From Herminiimonas fonticola (GTDB taxonomy: Bacteria > Pseudomonadota > Gammaproteobacteria > Burkholderiales > Burkholderiaceae_D): a stretch of 64,000 nucleotides of DNA. This document shows positions 45,816-54,656 of the stretch, in pieces (the stretch's first letter is position 1; every line of letters starts with the position of its first letter). The notes beneath the pieces are model-generated. The model did not search any database and had not been told where the DNA came from. It saw only the letters and a list, made by a program, of their open reading frames with translations. The position numbers and the translations under genes are program-made. The DNA is taken from positions 699,438 to 763,437 of the forward strand of contig NZ_PTLZ01000002.1 in assembly GCF_003293745.1 (NCBI RefSeq), given 5' to 3'.

Positions 45816-47225
45816 ATGAAAATTCCATTTCATTCGCCAATTGCAGTGATGGCGTCGCTTGTCTTGCTGTCGGGTTGTGCCAATTTTTCAGCCGATGGTG
45901 GCATGAACGATGTCGCAGCACTGACTAAGGAACGCACCGGCCAGATACCGCAGCGTACGAGCACGGAGCAGGACCGAGTCCAGCACGATAAAACCGTGCG
46001 TGATTTGTTGTCCCGACCACTGACACCGGATAGCGCAGTTCAAATTGCCTTGATCAATAACCCTGGCTTGCAAGCCAGGCTAAGCGCGTTGGGCGTAGCC
46101 GAATCCGATCTGGTACAAGCCGGTCGCATGCGTAATCCAGGATTTTCATTCGGTCGTTTGAGTGGCGGTGGCGATGTGGAGATAGACCGCAGCATCATGT
46201 TTGATCTGGTCGGTTTGCTGACCATCCCACTGCGTAGCGAGATTGAGCGTGGCCGCTTCGAACAGGCAAAACTGCAGGCTGCGATTGATGCCGTCAAGCT
46301 TGCCGCCGAAACGCGCCGGGCTTTTTTCTATGCAGTCGCCGCACAGCAGACAGCCTTGTTCATGGAACAGGTCAAGGAATCAGCCGAAGCCGGTGCCGAG
46401 TTGGCGCTAGGCATGCGCAAGGCCGGTAACTGGAACAAGCTGGATACCGCACGCGAGCAAATTTTTTACGCAGAGTCGATCGCAGAACTGGCACGCAGTC
46501 GCCAAACTGCAGTCAGCACGCGCGAACAATTGACGCGCACCTTGGGTCTGCTGCAGTCCGACCAGACATTCACCTTGCCTGCAAAGTTGCCTGACTTGCC
46601 CAAGACCGCGATGGATATAGGCAATCTTGAAGCGCAGGCCATGCAACAAAGGCTGGATGTGCAAATGGCCAAACGTGATGCCGAAGCGACTGCCAGTGCA
46701 CTCGGTTTAAGCAAAGTGACACGATTCATCAATGTGCTCGACGCCGGTTACATGAACAAGAGCGAAACCGGCAAGTCACGCAGCAACGGCTATGAGATCA
46801 GCGTTGAACTACCCTTGTTCGATTGGGGCAGCGCGAAGTCGGCGAGGACAGAAGCGCTATACATGCAATCGCTACATCGCACCGCCGACATTGCGGTTAG
46901 AGCCCGCTCTGAAGTGCGCGAAAGCTACGCCGCCTATCGCAGCGCCTACGAACTGTCGGCACATTACCGAGATCAAGTCGTCCCCCTACGCAAACAGATT
47001 TCAGAAGAAATGCTGTTGCGCTACAACGGCATGCTGAGCAGCGTTTTTGAATTATTGGCCGATGCGCGTTTGCAGATCAGCGCGGTCAATGCTGCGATCT
47101 CGGCGCAACGCGATTACTGGCTGGCGGAGTCCGATTTACAGATGGCGATCAATGGCAGCGGACCTAATACGCCGCCAGCCGGTATCGCAGCAGCAGCGAC
47201 GACCTCGACACCAGTTGAACACTGA
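45816..47225 (+). CDS. TolC-family outer-membrane efflux lipoprotein (CusC/CzcC-like)
   Basis: About 469 residues from MKIPFHSPIAVMASLVLLSGCA at 45816 (in-frame Met 14 codons upstream is less likely). Lipobox LLSGC. Long helices with repeated Ala/Glu heptads (QAAIDAVKLAAETRRAFFYAV; ARSEVRESYAAYRSAYEL) are typical of the TolC/OEP fold. Forms the outer channel for metal (Cu/Ag or Zn) efflux. No RND or MFP gene is seen; the following oxidase is broken by the island. Confidence 0.88.
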   Translation: MKIPFHSPIAVMASLVLLSGCANFSADGGMNDVAALTKERTGQIPQRTSTEQDRVQHDKTVRDLLSRPLTPDSAVQIALINNPGLQARLSALGVAESDLVQAGRMRNPGFSFGRLSGGGDVEIDRSIMFDLVGLLTIPLRSEIERGRFEQAKLQAAIDAVKLAAETRRAFFYAVAAQQTALFMEQVKESAEAGAELALGMRKAGNWNKLDTAREQIFYAESIAELARSRQTAVSTREQLTRTLGLLQSDQTFTLPAKLPDLPKTAMDIGNLEAQAMQQRLDVQMAKRDAEATASALGLSKVTRFINVLDAGYMNKSETGKSRSNGYEISVELPLFDWGSAKSARTEALYMQSLHRTADIAVRARSEVRESYAAYRSAYELSAHYRDQVVPLRKQISEEMLLRYNGMLSSVFELLADARLQISAVNAAISAQRDYWLAESDLQMAINGSGPNTPPAGIAAAATTSTPVEH

Positions 47226-47246
47226 TAAGAATAGATAGGAACAAAC

Positions 47247-47762
47247 ATGATTTCTCGCAGAAATTTTCTCGCAAGCGCGACGACGATCTTGGGTGCAGGT
47301 TTTGTCAGCAAGGCTGGCGCAGCAGGCATACCTGAAGCGCAGATCATTCAGCATGCGCAGACCTTGCCGCCGAAGGCACCTTCGACTGGTCGCCCGTTTA
47401 ATCCTGTAGTGACGCTCAACGGCTGGAGTGCGCCGTGGCGCATGAAAAACGGCTGGAAGGAATTTCATCTGATTGCCGAGCCAGTGATACGTGAACTCGC
47501 TCCCGGTATGAAAGCGACATTGTGGGGTTACAACGGCTCCAGCCCGGGGCCGACGATAGAAGTGGTGGAGGGTGACAAGGTACGCATCTTTGTTACCAAC
47601 AAATTGCCTGAGCATACGACGATACATTGGCACGGTCAGCGTTTGCCGAATGGGATGGATGGTGTGGGAGGCTTAACGCAGCCGCAAATCCCGGTGGGTA
47701 AAACCTTTGTCTATGAATTTGAAGCGAAGCGGCCAGGCACTTTCATGTATCACCCGCACGCT
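47247..47762 (+). pseudogene. multicopper oxidase, truncated by genomic island
   Basis: Tat signal (SRRNFLASATTILGAGF), then a cupredoxin domain: TLWGYNGSSPGPTIEVVEG, HTTIHWHGQRLPNGMDGV (first Cu motif, HWHG) and RPGTFMYHPHA (second motif, HxH). The family sequence stops after HPHA at about 47762. The reading frame goes on to 47834 with 24 unrelated residues. Intact enzymes of this type have 450-600 residues and two further Cu motifs, so this protein cannot be functional. The missing part is not in the window. Confidence 0.93.
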
Positions 47763-47779
47763 AAGCATAAGTTCTCTAT

Positions 47780-47834
47780 TATGGACATACAAACACAACA
47801 TGATTTGGTATGGACATATAGATTTTATGGATAA
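47780..47834. repeat. left-end tandem motif TATGGACATA
   Basis: TATGGACATA occurs at 47780-47789 and 47809-47818, with a related TATGGATAA at 47826-47834. They lie within 75 bp of the island edge and before the recombinase genes, a place where recombinase-binding repeats are expected. Not matched at the right edge. Confidence 0.5.
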
Positions 47835-47964
47835 CAATACGTTGGATTAGCAATGGTCTTGTTCGTGAGAGTAGAGGTAATATGGCGACCCAAGAATGGT
47901 CTGCATTTTCCTCCATTGGCGCTCCGGTGCCTGCTCCGAATAACCGTTTTGCAAGCTATACCAA

Positions 47965-49236
47965 TTGGCCACCCTAGAGCGAATCACTCACATTCCCCAC
48001 ATTGTCTCGGTAGTTAAGGGTGAAGTCGTTTACTCCGAGAGTAAGCGACCGACAATTCAGCGCCTGCCTCAGATATTTTGGAGAAGCGCCAGTCCGTGGC
48101 GAGAGGCAAATCTCTGGGCTGTAGAGCGTGCCACGAACAGAGACACGTCTTTGAAAACGGTGTCTAGCAACATGAACTGCTTACTGCACTACGCCAATTT
48201 CCTCGAGGCGAAAGGACTGGAGTGGTTCACCTTCCCGCTGCGAAAAGCAGACCGATGCTTGGTGCAATACAGAGGAACCCTAATCCAAGAAAGGGACTCT
48301 GGGAAAATAATGCCTTCTACAGCCTCGGAATACATGCGCAATGCGGTTTCTTTCTATCGCTGGGTGTTATCCAATGGGCTACTGGACTCTGCCGCTCCGC
48401 TCTGGAGAGATAAAGCGGTGTACATCCGTTTTTTCGATGCGGTTGGGTTCGAAAGAACGGTGGTACGGCTAACTACAGACTTATCTATACCAAACAGGAC
48501 GCATCCTGGACTTCGACTTGAAGACGGATTGTTGCCGGTATCTGCGGAAGATCGTGATGCGCTCCTGGACTTTGCTAAAACCAATTCAAGCCAAGAGTTA
48601 TATCGTATGCTTGCCTTGGGATTTTTTACAGGCATGCGTCTGGGGAGTATTTGTGACCTGAAAATACAGACTCTTGAAAATGCAGTTGAGGACCCCGTTG
48701 CTAAAGGTCTCTTTTGCATAAACATCGGGCCAGGCGCAACACCTGCGGTTCAAACAAAATTTGGTGTGACAGGCCGCATTTGGATTCCAAAATCACTCCT
48801 TGATGACCTTCTGGAATACGCCGGTAGCTTGCGTCGTTCAAAGAGACAGGCAAAGGCCCCCGTCGAAAACAAAGAGCTAGTCTTTCTAACGGTATTCGGA
48901 AACCCATACGGCGCAAAAGACTCGGAACAGTCATCTGCCATCAATACGGAAATGGTTACCTTTAGGCGTAAAGGCACGCAAGCAGGTATCAAGGTTTCTA
49001 AGACCTTTCATTTTCACCAGTCTCGCTGCACTTTTGCTACTGAACTAGCGACCATAGCGCTCAGCACGACGGATCCAATCAATGCGATAGCGCTGGTTCG
49101 TGATGCGTTGCTCCACAAAAACGAAGCCACGTCACTTAAGTACATCAAATTTGTCACTGTAACTCCCGCCAAGCAAGCGGCTGCTAATGAGTTCATGCGC
49201 GCATTCATGGGAGTTAAAAATGCCGGCAAGACCTAA
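47965..49236 (+). CDS. tyrosine recombinase A (first of trio)
   Basis: 423 residues from TTG 47965; a stop lies just upstream in frame, so no earlier start exists. N-terminal core-binding helices (TSLKTVSSNMNCLLHYANFLEAKG). The C-terminal catalytic domain has Arg (FFTGMRLGSICDLK), His-x-x-Arg (HFHQSRCTFATEL) and Tyr (EATSLKYIKF), i.e. the R..HxxR..Y set. It overlaps the next gene by 17 bp. Similar in layout to TnpA of Tn554-like and recombinase-in-trio elements. Integrates and excises the island. Confidence 0.9.
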   Translation: MATLERITHIPHIVSVVKGEVVYSESKRPTIQRLPQIFWRSASPWREANLWAVERATNRDTSLKTVSSNMNCLLHYANFLEAKGLEWFTFPLRKADRCLVQYRGTLIQERDSGKIMPSTASEYMRNAVSFYRWVLSNGLLDSAAPLWRDKAVYIRFFDAVGFERTVVRLTTDLSIPNRTHPGLRLEDGLLPVSAEDRDALLDFAKTNSSQELYRMLALGFFTGMRLGSICDLKIQTLENAVEDPVAKGLFCINIGPGATPAVQTKFGVTGRIWIPKSLLDDLLEYAGSLRRSKRQAKAPVENKELVFLTVFGNPYGAKDSEQSSAINTEMVTFRRKGTQAGIKVSKTFHFHQSRCTFATELATIALSTTDPINAIALVRDALLHKNEATSLKYIKFVTVTPAKQAAANEFMRAFMGVKNAGKT

Positions 49237-50956
49237 TCTTAATGGCATTGCAGTACCCAATTTATCCTTCCCGATGGTTCAATATGGCGGAAGGGAAACG
49301 CCATGGAGTCTTGTTCCATTGTTGTACTCTGGTGGTGCCTCGGCTGACATTAAAAAGGTGATGAATGCTATTGAGCAAGGCTCCCTTGGTGAGGCACTCT
49401 TGGGAAGGCTCACCCTTGTAAATCGGCTTCATCAAGAGATTTGTGATGATCTGATATGCGGGGGGAGTAGGCATACTGCCGGTAAGCGTATAACCCTGCT
49501 TCGATCGTTCTTTGCAAGGGCAGACAAGGTAGGTGCCGACTTACGGTTGGAGACGGTCACTGAAAACTACCATGCCTGGGCGGCTGACCTTTTGCATAGA
49601 CAGCTTGTTCTCAAAGAAGTCAGTGGAGCTACGGTATACGACGACGCCAGAGTTTTGTCAGGACTTTTTGGTAGGGTGTTAGGCAGGCAGCACGCTTTAA
49701 TCAAAGAAACTAGGATCCACAGACCAAGGCAAACCGGGAAGTTCAGTACGTCTGCGGCAGGCAAAGTTAATCTGACGGAGACCTTTAAATTTGGACTAGT
49801 TCTTATTGAAATTTGTGAGTGTCTTTCTTTTGCGACGACACAAAACATACTGCCTGTTCAACTATCCCTGCATACAGGACACACGTTGGAGTTTTGGTCT
49901 GGCTTACAGAAGCCAGCCATACGCAACCGAACAACGCGAAGGCACAATCATGAGGCTCGCGTATCCGAAGAAAAACGGGCCGCTTGGCAAGCAGACAAGT
50001 CATTGCGAACACGTTCACCTCTTGTGAACCTTCGCATTGAGGCGGAGCTGCTTTTGTTCATCGCGCAGACCGGCATGAACCTGCAGCAAGCGTATACGCT
50101 CCGGATGGATACATTCCACTACACCAGCTATCTTGATGGATACCAAGTTCGGCAACATAAAGGACGAAGAGAAGGCTCCGTTCTATTTGAGATATTTAAC
50201 GAATATCGTGCTCATTTTGAACAGTATCTCGATTGGCGAAATGCTTGGTTCCCAGAACAAGATGATGGGTTGCTATTTCCGTTCATCACTGAGGGGAGAA
50301 GTTTAGCTAAAGCTCCAGAGTTCCATCACGTTCGGCAGATTTGCGACAGTTGCGCTATTTGGTGCGTGCTCCCCCGCTCACTGCGTAAGACGCGAATTAA
50401 TTGGTTACTTCGCAGAATAAGTGATCCGCAACTGGTCGCAGACATGGCTCAGCACGACTTACAAACACTGTTACAACAGTATGCAGAACCCAATATTCAA
50501 TTGGCGATGGTCGAGATAAGTAAATTTCACGCAAAAACCGCAAGTAGTCTCATGCCACCAAGCCCCGGCCTTTGCGTGACAGTCTCCCCCGAGCCACTGG
50601 ACAATATGCCTGATGGCGCTCCGGCACCTGACTGTGTCACTGGTGGAGGATGCCTGTTTTGCAAGAGCCATCGAGACGTTGATAGCAGCGACCATGTGTG
50701 GTCATTGGTAAGTTTTAGGCACCTTAAATCCATTGAATTAGCCAAATACAAACCTCCGAAGACCGCCACGTTGCCACCTCATCCGGCAGAGATGGTTGTC
50801 CAGCGGATTACTCAAAAGATTAAATTTTTCGAAAGCAGTAGCGAAGTGCGTGGAATGTGGGTGAGGGAATCACTTCTGTGCATTGATGAAGGGAACTACC
50901 ACCCATCTTGGGACGGCTTTATTCAACTAAACGAAATGAGGGGAAGTTCTGAATGA
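49220..50956 (+). CDS. tyrosine recombinase B (second of trio), atypical active site
   Basis: About 578 residues from ATG 49220 (GGGAG at 6 nt); the frame opens at 49187. The catalytic domain is recognisable (IAQTGMNLQQAYTLRMDTFHY), but the first Arg of the tyrosine-recombinase set is Asn here. The second part (SLRKTRINWLL; DMAQHDLQTLLQQYAEP) keeps Arg, His and Tyr. A Cys cluster follows (PDCVTGGGCLFCKSHRDVDS), perhaps a zinc site. May be a partner subunit. Its stop overlaps the third gene (ATGA). Confidence 0.85.
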   Translation: MPARPNLNGIAVPNLSFPMVQYGGRETPWSLVPLLYSGGASADIKKVMNAIEQGSLGEALLGRLTLVNRLHQEICDDLICGGSRHTAGKRITLLRSFFARADKVGADLRLETVTENYHAWAADLLHRQLVLKEVSGATVYDDARVLSGLFGRVLGRQHALIKETRIHRPRQTGKFSTSAAGKVNLTETFKFGLVLIEICECLSFATTQNILPVQLSLHTGHTLEFWSGLQKPAIRNRTTRRHNHEARVSEEKRAAWQADKSLRTRSPLVNLRIEAELLLFIAQTGMNLQQAYTLRMDTFHYTSYLDGYQVRQHKGRREGSVLFEIFNEYRAHFEQYLDWRNAWFPEQDDGLLFPFITEGRSLAKAPEFHHVRQICDSCAIWCVLPRSLRKTRINWLLRRISDPQLVADMAQHDLQTLLQQYAEPNIQLAMVEISKFHAKTASSLMPPSPGLCVTVSPEPLDNMPDGAPAPDCVTGGGCLFCKSHRDVDSSDHVWSLVSFRHLKSIELAKYKPPKTATLPPHPAEMVVQRITQKIKFFESSSEVRGMWVRESLLCIDEGNYHPSWDGFIQLNEMRGSSE

Positions 50957-52974
50957 GCGCCGTACCTGTCTTACCGGGCCTAGCAATTGAATCAACTTTA
51001 GTAGTTCCTGGAGCAATCAATTTTCGACCGCTCGAATGGCCACCTGCAAGAGACTGGCCAGTTATCGTGGACAAGCAGGGCAATGTGGTCAGCCGATTTG
51101 CCGACAGCTTATGGATCCTTGATCCTTGGGCAGACCGCCGAATGGTGTTGAATTTCGGTGACGGTCGAGTGGATAAAACTGATCCAATTGATAGAGGCAA
51201 TGCAGACCTATTGAGAATCATTGCCAGTTGGTGGTTGTACGGCCCAAGTGACTTACGCACCGCTCGCACGCTGCTCGCTAGATTCAGTTTGCTCCGACCC
51301 ATTTTCAGTACCTGTACCCGAGAAGGTATCCTAGCCTCAGAACTGACTCGGTTCCCACTTGTTGTGGAAAAAATTGCGGAAGCTTTAATGCCGTCCATGG
51401 GCGGCGCAATTCTTTCCCTCCTTCATGAATTATATGAATGTCGCGACAAAATCGGTTTTGAATTGATTGACCGAAACGGACTAGTCAGACTCGCAGCAAT
51501 GTTGCCCCTACATGAGCGCAGGCAAACTCCATACATCCCCCCACGAATTTGGCAGTATCAAGTTACCCGACTTCAAGCCTGTCTAGAGGACTTTCTCGCA
51601 CACAAGAATGACATTCAGGCTTGTTTCGATTTTTGCCTTGCTGCCTATGTGCATAACTATGGCTCGCTTGAATCAGCCTTAAGACCTGCCCGTGCTTCAA
51701 ACATTCGACCATTTTTTACGCCTGAGGGCGGAAGAGCAAAACGAAAAGGTATGGTCTTTCATGGCCCGTTCCTAGTCATAGCAAAAAAATTTAAGATCGA
51801 CGGTGTTCTAAGAAACTGGATGGGCCCCAAAGATGGTCTGGCTGAGTCGGCTTTATCGATTGACGTTTTTTCCACTTATCTTTCCATGGTTACGTTTGTA
51901 GGTCTTGCCTACGTCCTCAACTTCAGTCTAATGCGCCGGGGAGAAGCGGGAAGTCTTCGTGCTGATTGTTTGCGGGTTGAAGATGATCCTCAATTTGGGA
52001 AGATCTATCTGCTTCAGGGGCAAACCTCCAAGACCATTACCGACGACAGAGCTATTTGGGTCACTGCCCCTTCTGTGTCACTTGCCATTGATGCGTTGGC
52101 TATGGTCGCGCTACTGAGAGCAAAGTGCTCCGTTACCGGGGCAGAGGGAGCCCTTCTTTTAAATAGCATTGCTACAGAACCTTGGGCGTCCGGTGTTCCG
52201 GCATTAGCGCCGACGTTAAAGCAACATATAAAACCGTATTCGCTTGTCACTTTGCATTATCCACGGCTCTTTGACCTCAATGAATTGCGTATTAGACAAA
52301 AAGACCTCGAGTTGGCAAGACTTGCAAACCCCACTTTGTCCGATGAATTTAAGGTCGGCGCGATATGGCCCTTAGCTTGGCACCAACTGCGCAGGACAGG
52401 GGCCGTCAATATGCAGTCATCCGGACTCGTCTCGGACGCGTCCTTGCAATTCCAGTTGAAGCACCTAACCCGAGCCATGTCCTTGTATTACGGCCAAAAC
52501 TATTCTCGCATCAGGCTGGAAGAAACATCAAAAACGTTATATGTTCAAACCATGTATGAAATGTTAGGCCGAGAGTTCACGAAGCTGACTACAGACCGAT
52601 TCGTGAGTCCACACGGTGAGCGTCGAAAAGCAGAAATAGTGCGGCTTATCTCCGTTGATGACGTCAAGCAATCCATATTGCTAGCAAAGAGTGGTGGAGT
52701 TGCATGTAGAGAAATTATTCTGGGTGTTTGTACAAACAGAGAACCCTGTCCGTATGGCGGTATTGATACGGTGGCTCATTGCGGCGGAGGTGCTGCGGAC
52801 GACGGAAAGAGCTGCTCCGATATTTTATATGACCGGAGCAAACAAGCTCAAGTTGAACATTTGGAGCGAGTTTTGAACGAGAGGCTGTCTACCGCCCCGG
52901 CAGGAAGTCCTTTGTATGAATCCCTTGAAGCGCAAAAACGCAGCGTAGAAGATTATTACCATGCCACAAAATAA
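50953..52974 (+). CDS. tyrosine recombinase C (third of trio)
   Basis: 673 residues. Catalytic Arg (NFSLMRRGEAGSLR), HxxR (AWHQLRRTGAVNM) and Tyr (TRAMSLYYGQNY) are in order, as in Tn554 TnpB-like proteins. The C-terminus has a multi-Cys block (GGVACREIILGVCTNREPCPYGG, then AHCGGG and SCSD) and a helical tail. Overlaps the next small gene by 14 bp, so all four genes are translated as a unit. Confidence 0.88.
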   Translation: MSAVPVLPGLAIESTLVVPGAINFRPLEWPPARDWPVIVDKQGNVVSRFADSLWILDPWADRRMVLNFGDGRVDKTDPIDRGNADLLRIIASWWLYGPSDLRTARTLLARFSLLRPIFSTCTREGILASELTRFPLVVEKIAEALMPSMGGAILSLLHELYECRDKIGFELIDRNGLVRLAAMLPLHERRQTPYIPPRIWQYQVTRLQACLEDFLAHKNDIQACFDFCLAAYVHNYGSLESALRPARASNIRPFFTPEGGRAKRKGMVFHGPFLVIAKKFKIDGVLRNWMGPKDGLAESALSIDVFSTYLSMVTFVGLAYVLNFSLMRRGEAGSLRADCLRVEDDPQFGKIYLLQGQTSKTITDDRAIWVTAPSVSLAIDALAMVALLRAKCSVTGAEGALLLNSIATEPWASGVPALAPTLKQHIKPYSLVTLHYPRLFDLNELRIRQKDLELARLANPTLSDEFKVGAIWPLAWHQLRRTGAVNMQSSGLVSDASLQFQLKHLTRAMSLYYGQNYSRIRLEETSKTLYVQTMYEMLGREFTKLTTDRFVSPHGERRKAEIVRLISVDDVKQSILLAKSGGVACREIILGVCTNREPCPYGGIDTVAHCGGGAADDGKSCSDILYDRSKQAQVEHLERVLNERLSTAPAGSPLYESLEAQKRSVEDYYHATK

Positions 52975-53404
52975 AACTGAACCTCTATCTGCCTTGGACA
53001 AGTACCGCGCGGCGTTTATGAGACTGAAAATGAACACCCCCCAGCGGTTACCAAAAGGGACCATTGTCAGCCAAAATAATGTTGCGAAGGAAGCGGGCAC
53101 AGACCCTAGTGCGCTTAAGAAAAGCCGATTTCCATTATTTATTGATGAAATTCAGCGATATGTGTCTGTCCAATCGGATAAGAAACCGGTTTCAGCTCGT
53201 CAAAAAACGCTTTCCACCCGAAAAAAGAATCGTAGCTTGCAGGAGCGCCTAAGTGAAGTTGCCAAACAAAGGGATAACCTTGCTAGCCTATTGACTGAAG
53301 CAGACATGGCAATCTTGGAACTACGGAGTCAATTGGTTGAATTCCAGCGAACTGCCAGCAATGTAGTGGAGCTTTCAGTCAAGCCACAAGGTGTGCGTCG
53401 GTGA
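52961..53404 (+). CDS. small coiled-coil accessory protein of the recombinase unit (TnpC-like, DUF6262-type)
   Basis: 147 residues: an N-terminal HTH-like part (GTIVSQNNVAKEAGTDPSALKKSRFP) followed by a long coiled coil (NRSLQERLSEVAKQRDNLASLLTEADMAILELRSQL). In Tn554, TnpC is a small accessory protein encoded after TnpAB and it biases orientation and frequency. The place and build fit that role. Basic overall. Confidence 0.75.
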   Translation: MPQNKTEPLSALDKYRAAFMRLKMNTPQRLPKGTIVSQNNVAKEAGTDPSALKKSRFPLFIDEIQRYVSVQSDKKPVSARQKTLSTRKKNRSLQERLSEVAKQRDNLASLLTEADMAILELRSQLVEFQRTASNVVELSVKPQGVRR

Positions 53405-53681
53405 GAGGTGTCAATCAACAATAGTTTTTTAGGTGAGATGTTACGGGGACGGGAAGATATCAACGCAAAATGCTAGCGTTCTTAATTGAATTAAAAGCAC
53501 GCTATGCACTGCTCGCGCTAATGCTGGACTGTGAAACCAGCCATCGAGAAAGGTTTAGTTACGAGAGAATATTCACTAAAGTACCCGTAACATCTCACCT
53601 TAAACGATGAAATAGTGACTGACATTGCATTAGCTGATTACCTGTCTAGTTCATCACTTAAGTAAGGAAATTCTGTGATCT
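53405..53681. other. non-coding segment with large stem-forming repeats
   Basis: 277 bp without a supportable gene. Contains the 17-bp inverted repeat (next entry), an inner palindrome TTAATT-G-AATTAA (about 53494) nested in AGCGT...ACGCT, and A/T-rich flanks. Confidence 0.55.
53431..53600. repeat. 17-bp inverted repeat with 136-bp spacer
   Basis: AGGTGAGATGTTACGGG (53431-53447) and CCCGTAACATCTCACCT (53584-53600) are perfect inverted copies. The spacer holds further small stems. It lies just after the recombinase operon, between it and the defence genes. Possible roles: recombinase or accessory-protein sites, the subterminal part of the element, or a structured RNA. Confidence 0.75.
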
Positions 53682-53894
53682 CTATTTCGTTATCTCTTCT
53701 TTTATGCCATCGATAGCGCCTATGAATGGCGCAAAATATAATCGGACATCATTCAAAATGATGTTTTTAGCACCCGAACTTTTTGGTCGCGCCAGTTCTA
53801 TTTTTATTGCTTTAATAGCGCCGCTAAATGGAGAAAAATAAAGTCGTAAATCCTGTAAAGCAATTGATTGAATATACTTAAAGGCGGCGTACAT
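53682..53894 (-). CDS. 70-residue protein with two tandem repeats, unknown function
   Basis: From ATG 53894, directly after an excellent Shine-Dalgarno (AAGGAG, 5 nt). A longer frame begins at 54065 but its extra 57 residues look non-coding. Two copies of one unit: LQDLRLYFSPFSGAIKAI (about residues 13-30) and LNDVRLYFAPFIGAIDGI (about residues 47-64), split by a charged linker. Amphipathic/hydrophobic, so possibly membrane-active. Same strand as cap3, 255 bp downstream. Not recognised. Confidence 0.7.
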   Translation of the reverse strand: MYAAFKYIQSIALQDLRLYFSPFSGAIKAIKIELARPKSSGAKNIILNDVRLYFAPFIGAIDGIKEEITK

Positions 53895-54149
53895 TTTGTC
53901 TCCTTGCAGATAAATTACAAACATACTTGAAATCAACTTCCTTCGCCACGTTAAGAATATTAATCTTTCTGTAGCTCGATCTCTTCTTCTCCTCACTTTT
54001 CTCCTACAGAACGCGGAATACTTTTGGACTGATTTGTTTACTTTACGGACTTCTATAACCTGCAATCAGCCTGTCGGCCATCAAGGTCATGAACGAAGAA
54101 CCCTGAATGCTGGGCTTTTTAACCCGACGCTATGCACCATCCAAGAAAG
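53895..54149. other. gap between cap3 and the 70-residue gene
   Basis: 255 bp; I see no convincing gene. The in-frame upstream extension of the small gene (Arg/Lys-rich) occupies much of it, but shows no homology or start signal. Confidence 0.4.
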
Positions 54150-54656
54150 TTAGAGGGACTCAAGTACCTTAGATTCACCGTTTTTAAATACGAGTTCTAA
54201 ATGAAGGCCTTGGCGGCCTACAATGATTGCTAGTAATGGCCTGTTGTCCAAGCGTTTCTTGGCAAGTAACGACCATTCTGTTTTATCTATGTTCGAAGGG
54301 GACGGTAGATCTTCTGGATGAGTGTGCCATTCACCTAAATATCTAATTGTTCCGCGACTCTGATGCCAAAATGTCTCTGCAATTTCTCTGTGGTTATTTG
54401 AAGAGCGCTCAAACAGAAAGCGAAAACGTGAATCGGTGGCTGCAGGTTCCGTAGCATGTAAGATTTCGAGATTAGGCCCTCGAACGCAGCCAAGAAGGAT
54501 TCCCCCACTTTCAGTATCGCTACTTTGGCGCTGAGCATGAGCGCCAAAAGTTGTTGCTGCTTGGTCAGCAAGGTGCACAAGCACTTTCCGGTCAGATGTC
54601 GCCCAAGAAGCTAAGTACGGCATAGAGGGCATCCTGGATGGGTAGTAGGACTGCAA
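54150..54656 (-). CDS. cap3: JAB/JAMM deconjugase, CBASS Cap3
   Basis: 168 residues with the JAMM zinc-protease motif: Glu49 (ESGGILLG), then HTH-x7-S-x2-D (His111, His113, Ser121, Asp124 in EWHTHPEDLPSPSNID). In CBASS, Cap3 cleaves the bond made by Cap2 between a CD-NTase and its target, lowering or resetting signalling. It overlaps the end of cap2 by 46 bp, so translation is coupled; a later start at M9 or M12 is possible. Third gene of the minus-strand operon. Confidence 0.9.
   Translation of the reverse strand: MQSYYPSRMPSMPYLASWATSDRKVLVHLADQAATTFGAHAQRQSSDTESGGILLGCVRGPNLEILHATEPAATDSRFRFLFERSSNNHREIAETFWHQSRGTIRYLGEWHTHPEDLPSPSNIDKTEWSLLAKKRLDNRPLLAIIVGRQGLHLELVFKNGESKVLESL

Noticed and set aside
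47882..47975. short ATG frame of 31 codons before recombinase A
   Set aside because: Has an ATG but no conserved features, and overlaps the recombinase start in another frame; could be a leader at most.
53431..53600. reading the long inverted repeat as a retron or group II intron
   Set aside because: No reverse transcriptase is anywhere in the window, and the fold lacks domain V-like or msr/msd features that I can see.
53895..54065. 57-residue N-terminal extension of the 70-residue repeat gene
   Set aside because: Arg/Lys-rich, no repeat unit, no start signal; the internal ATG at 53894 has a near-perfect ribosome site.
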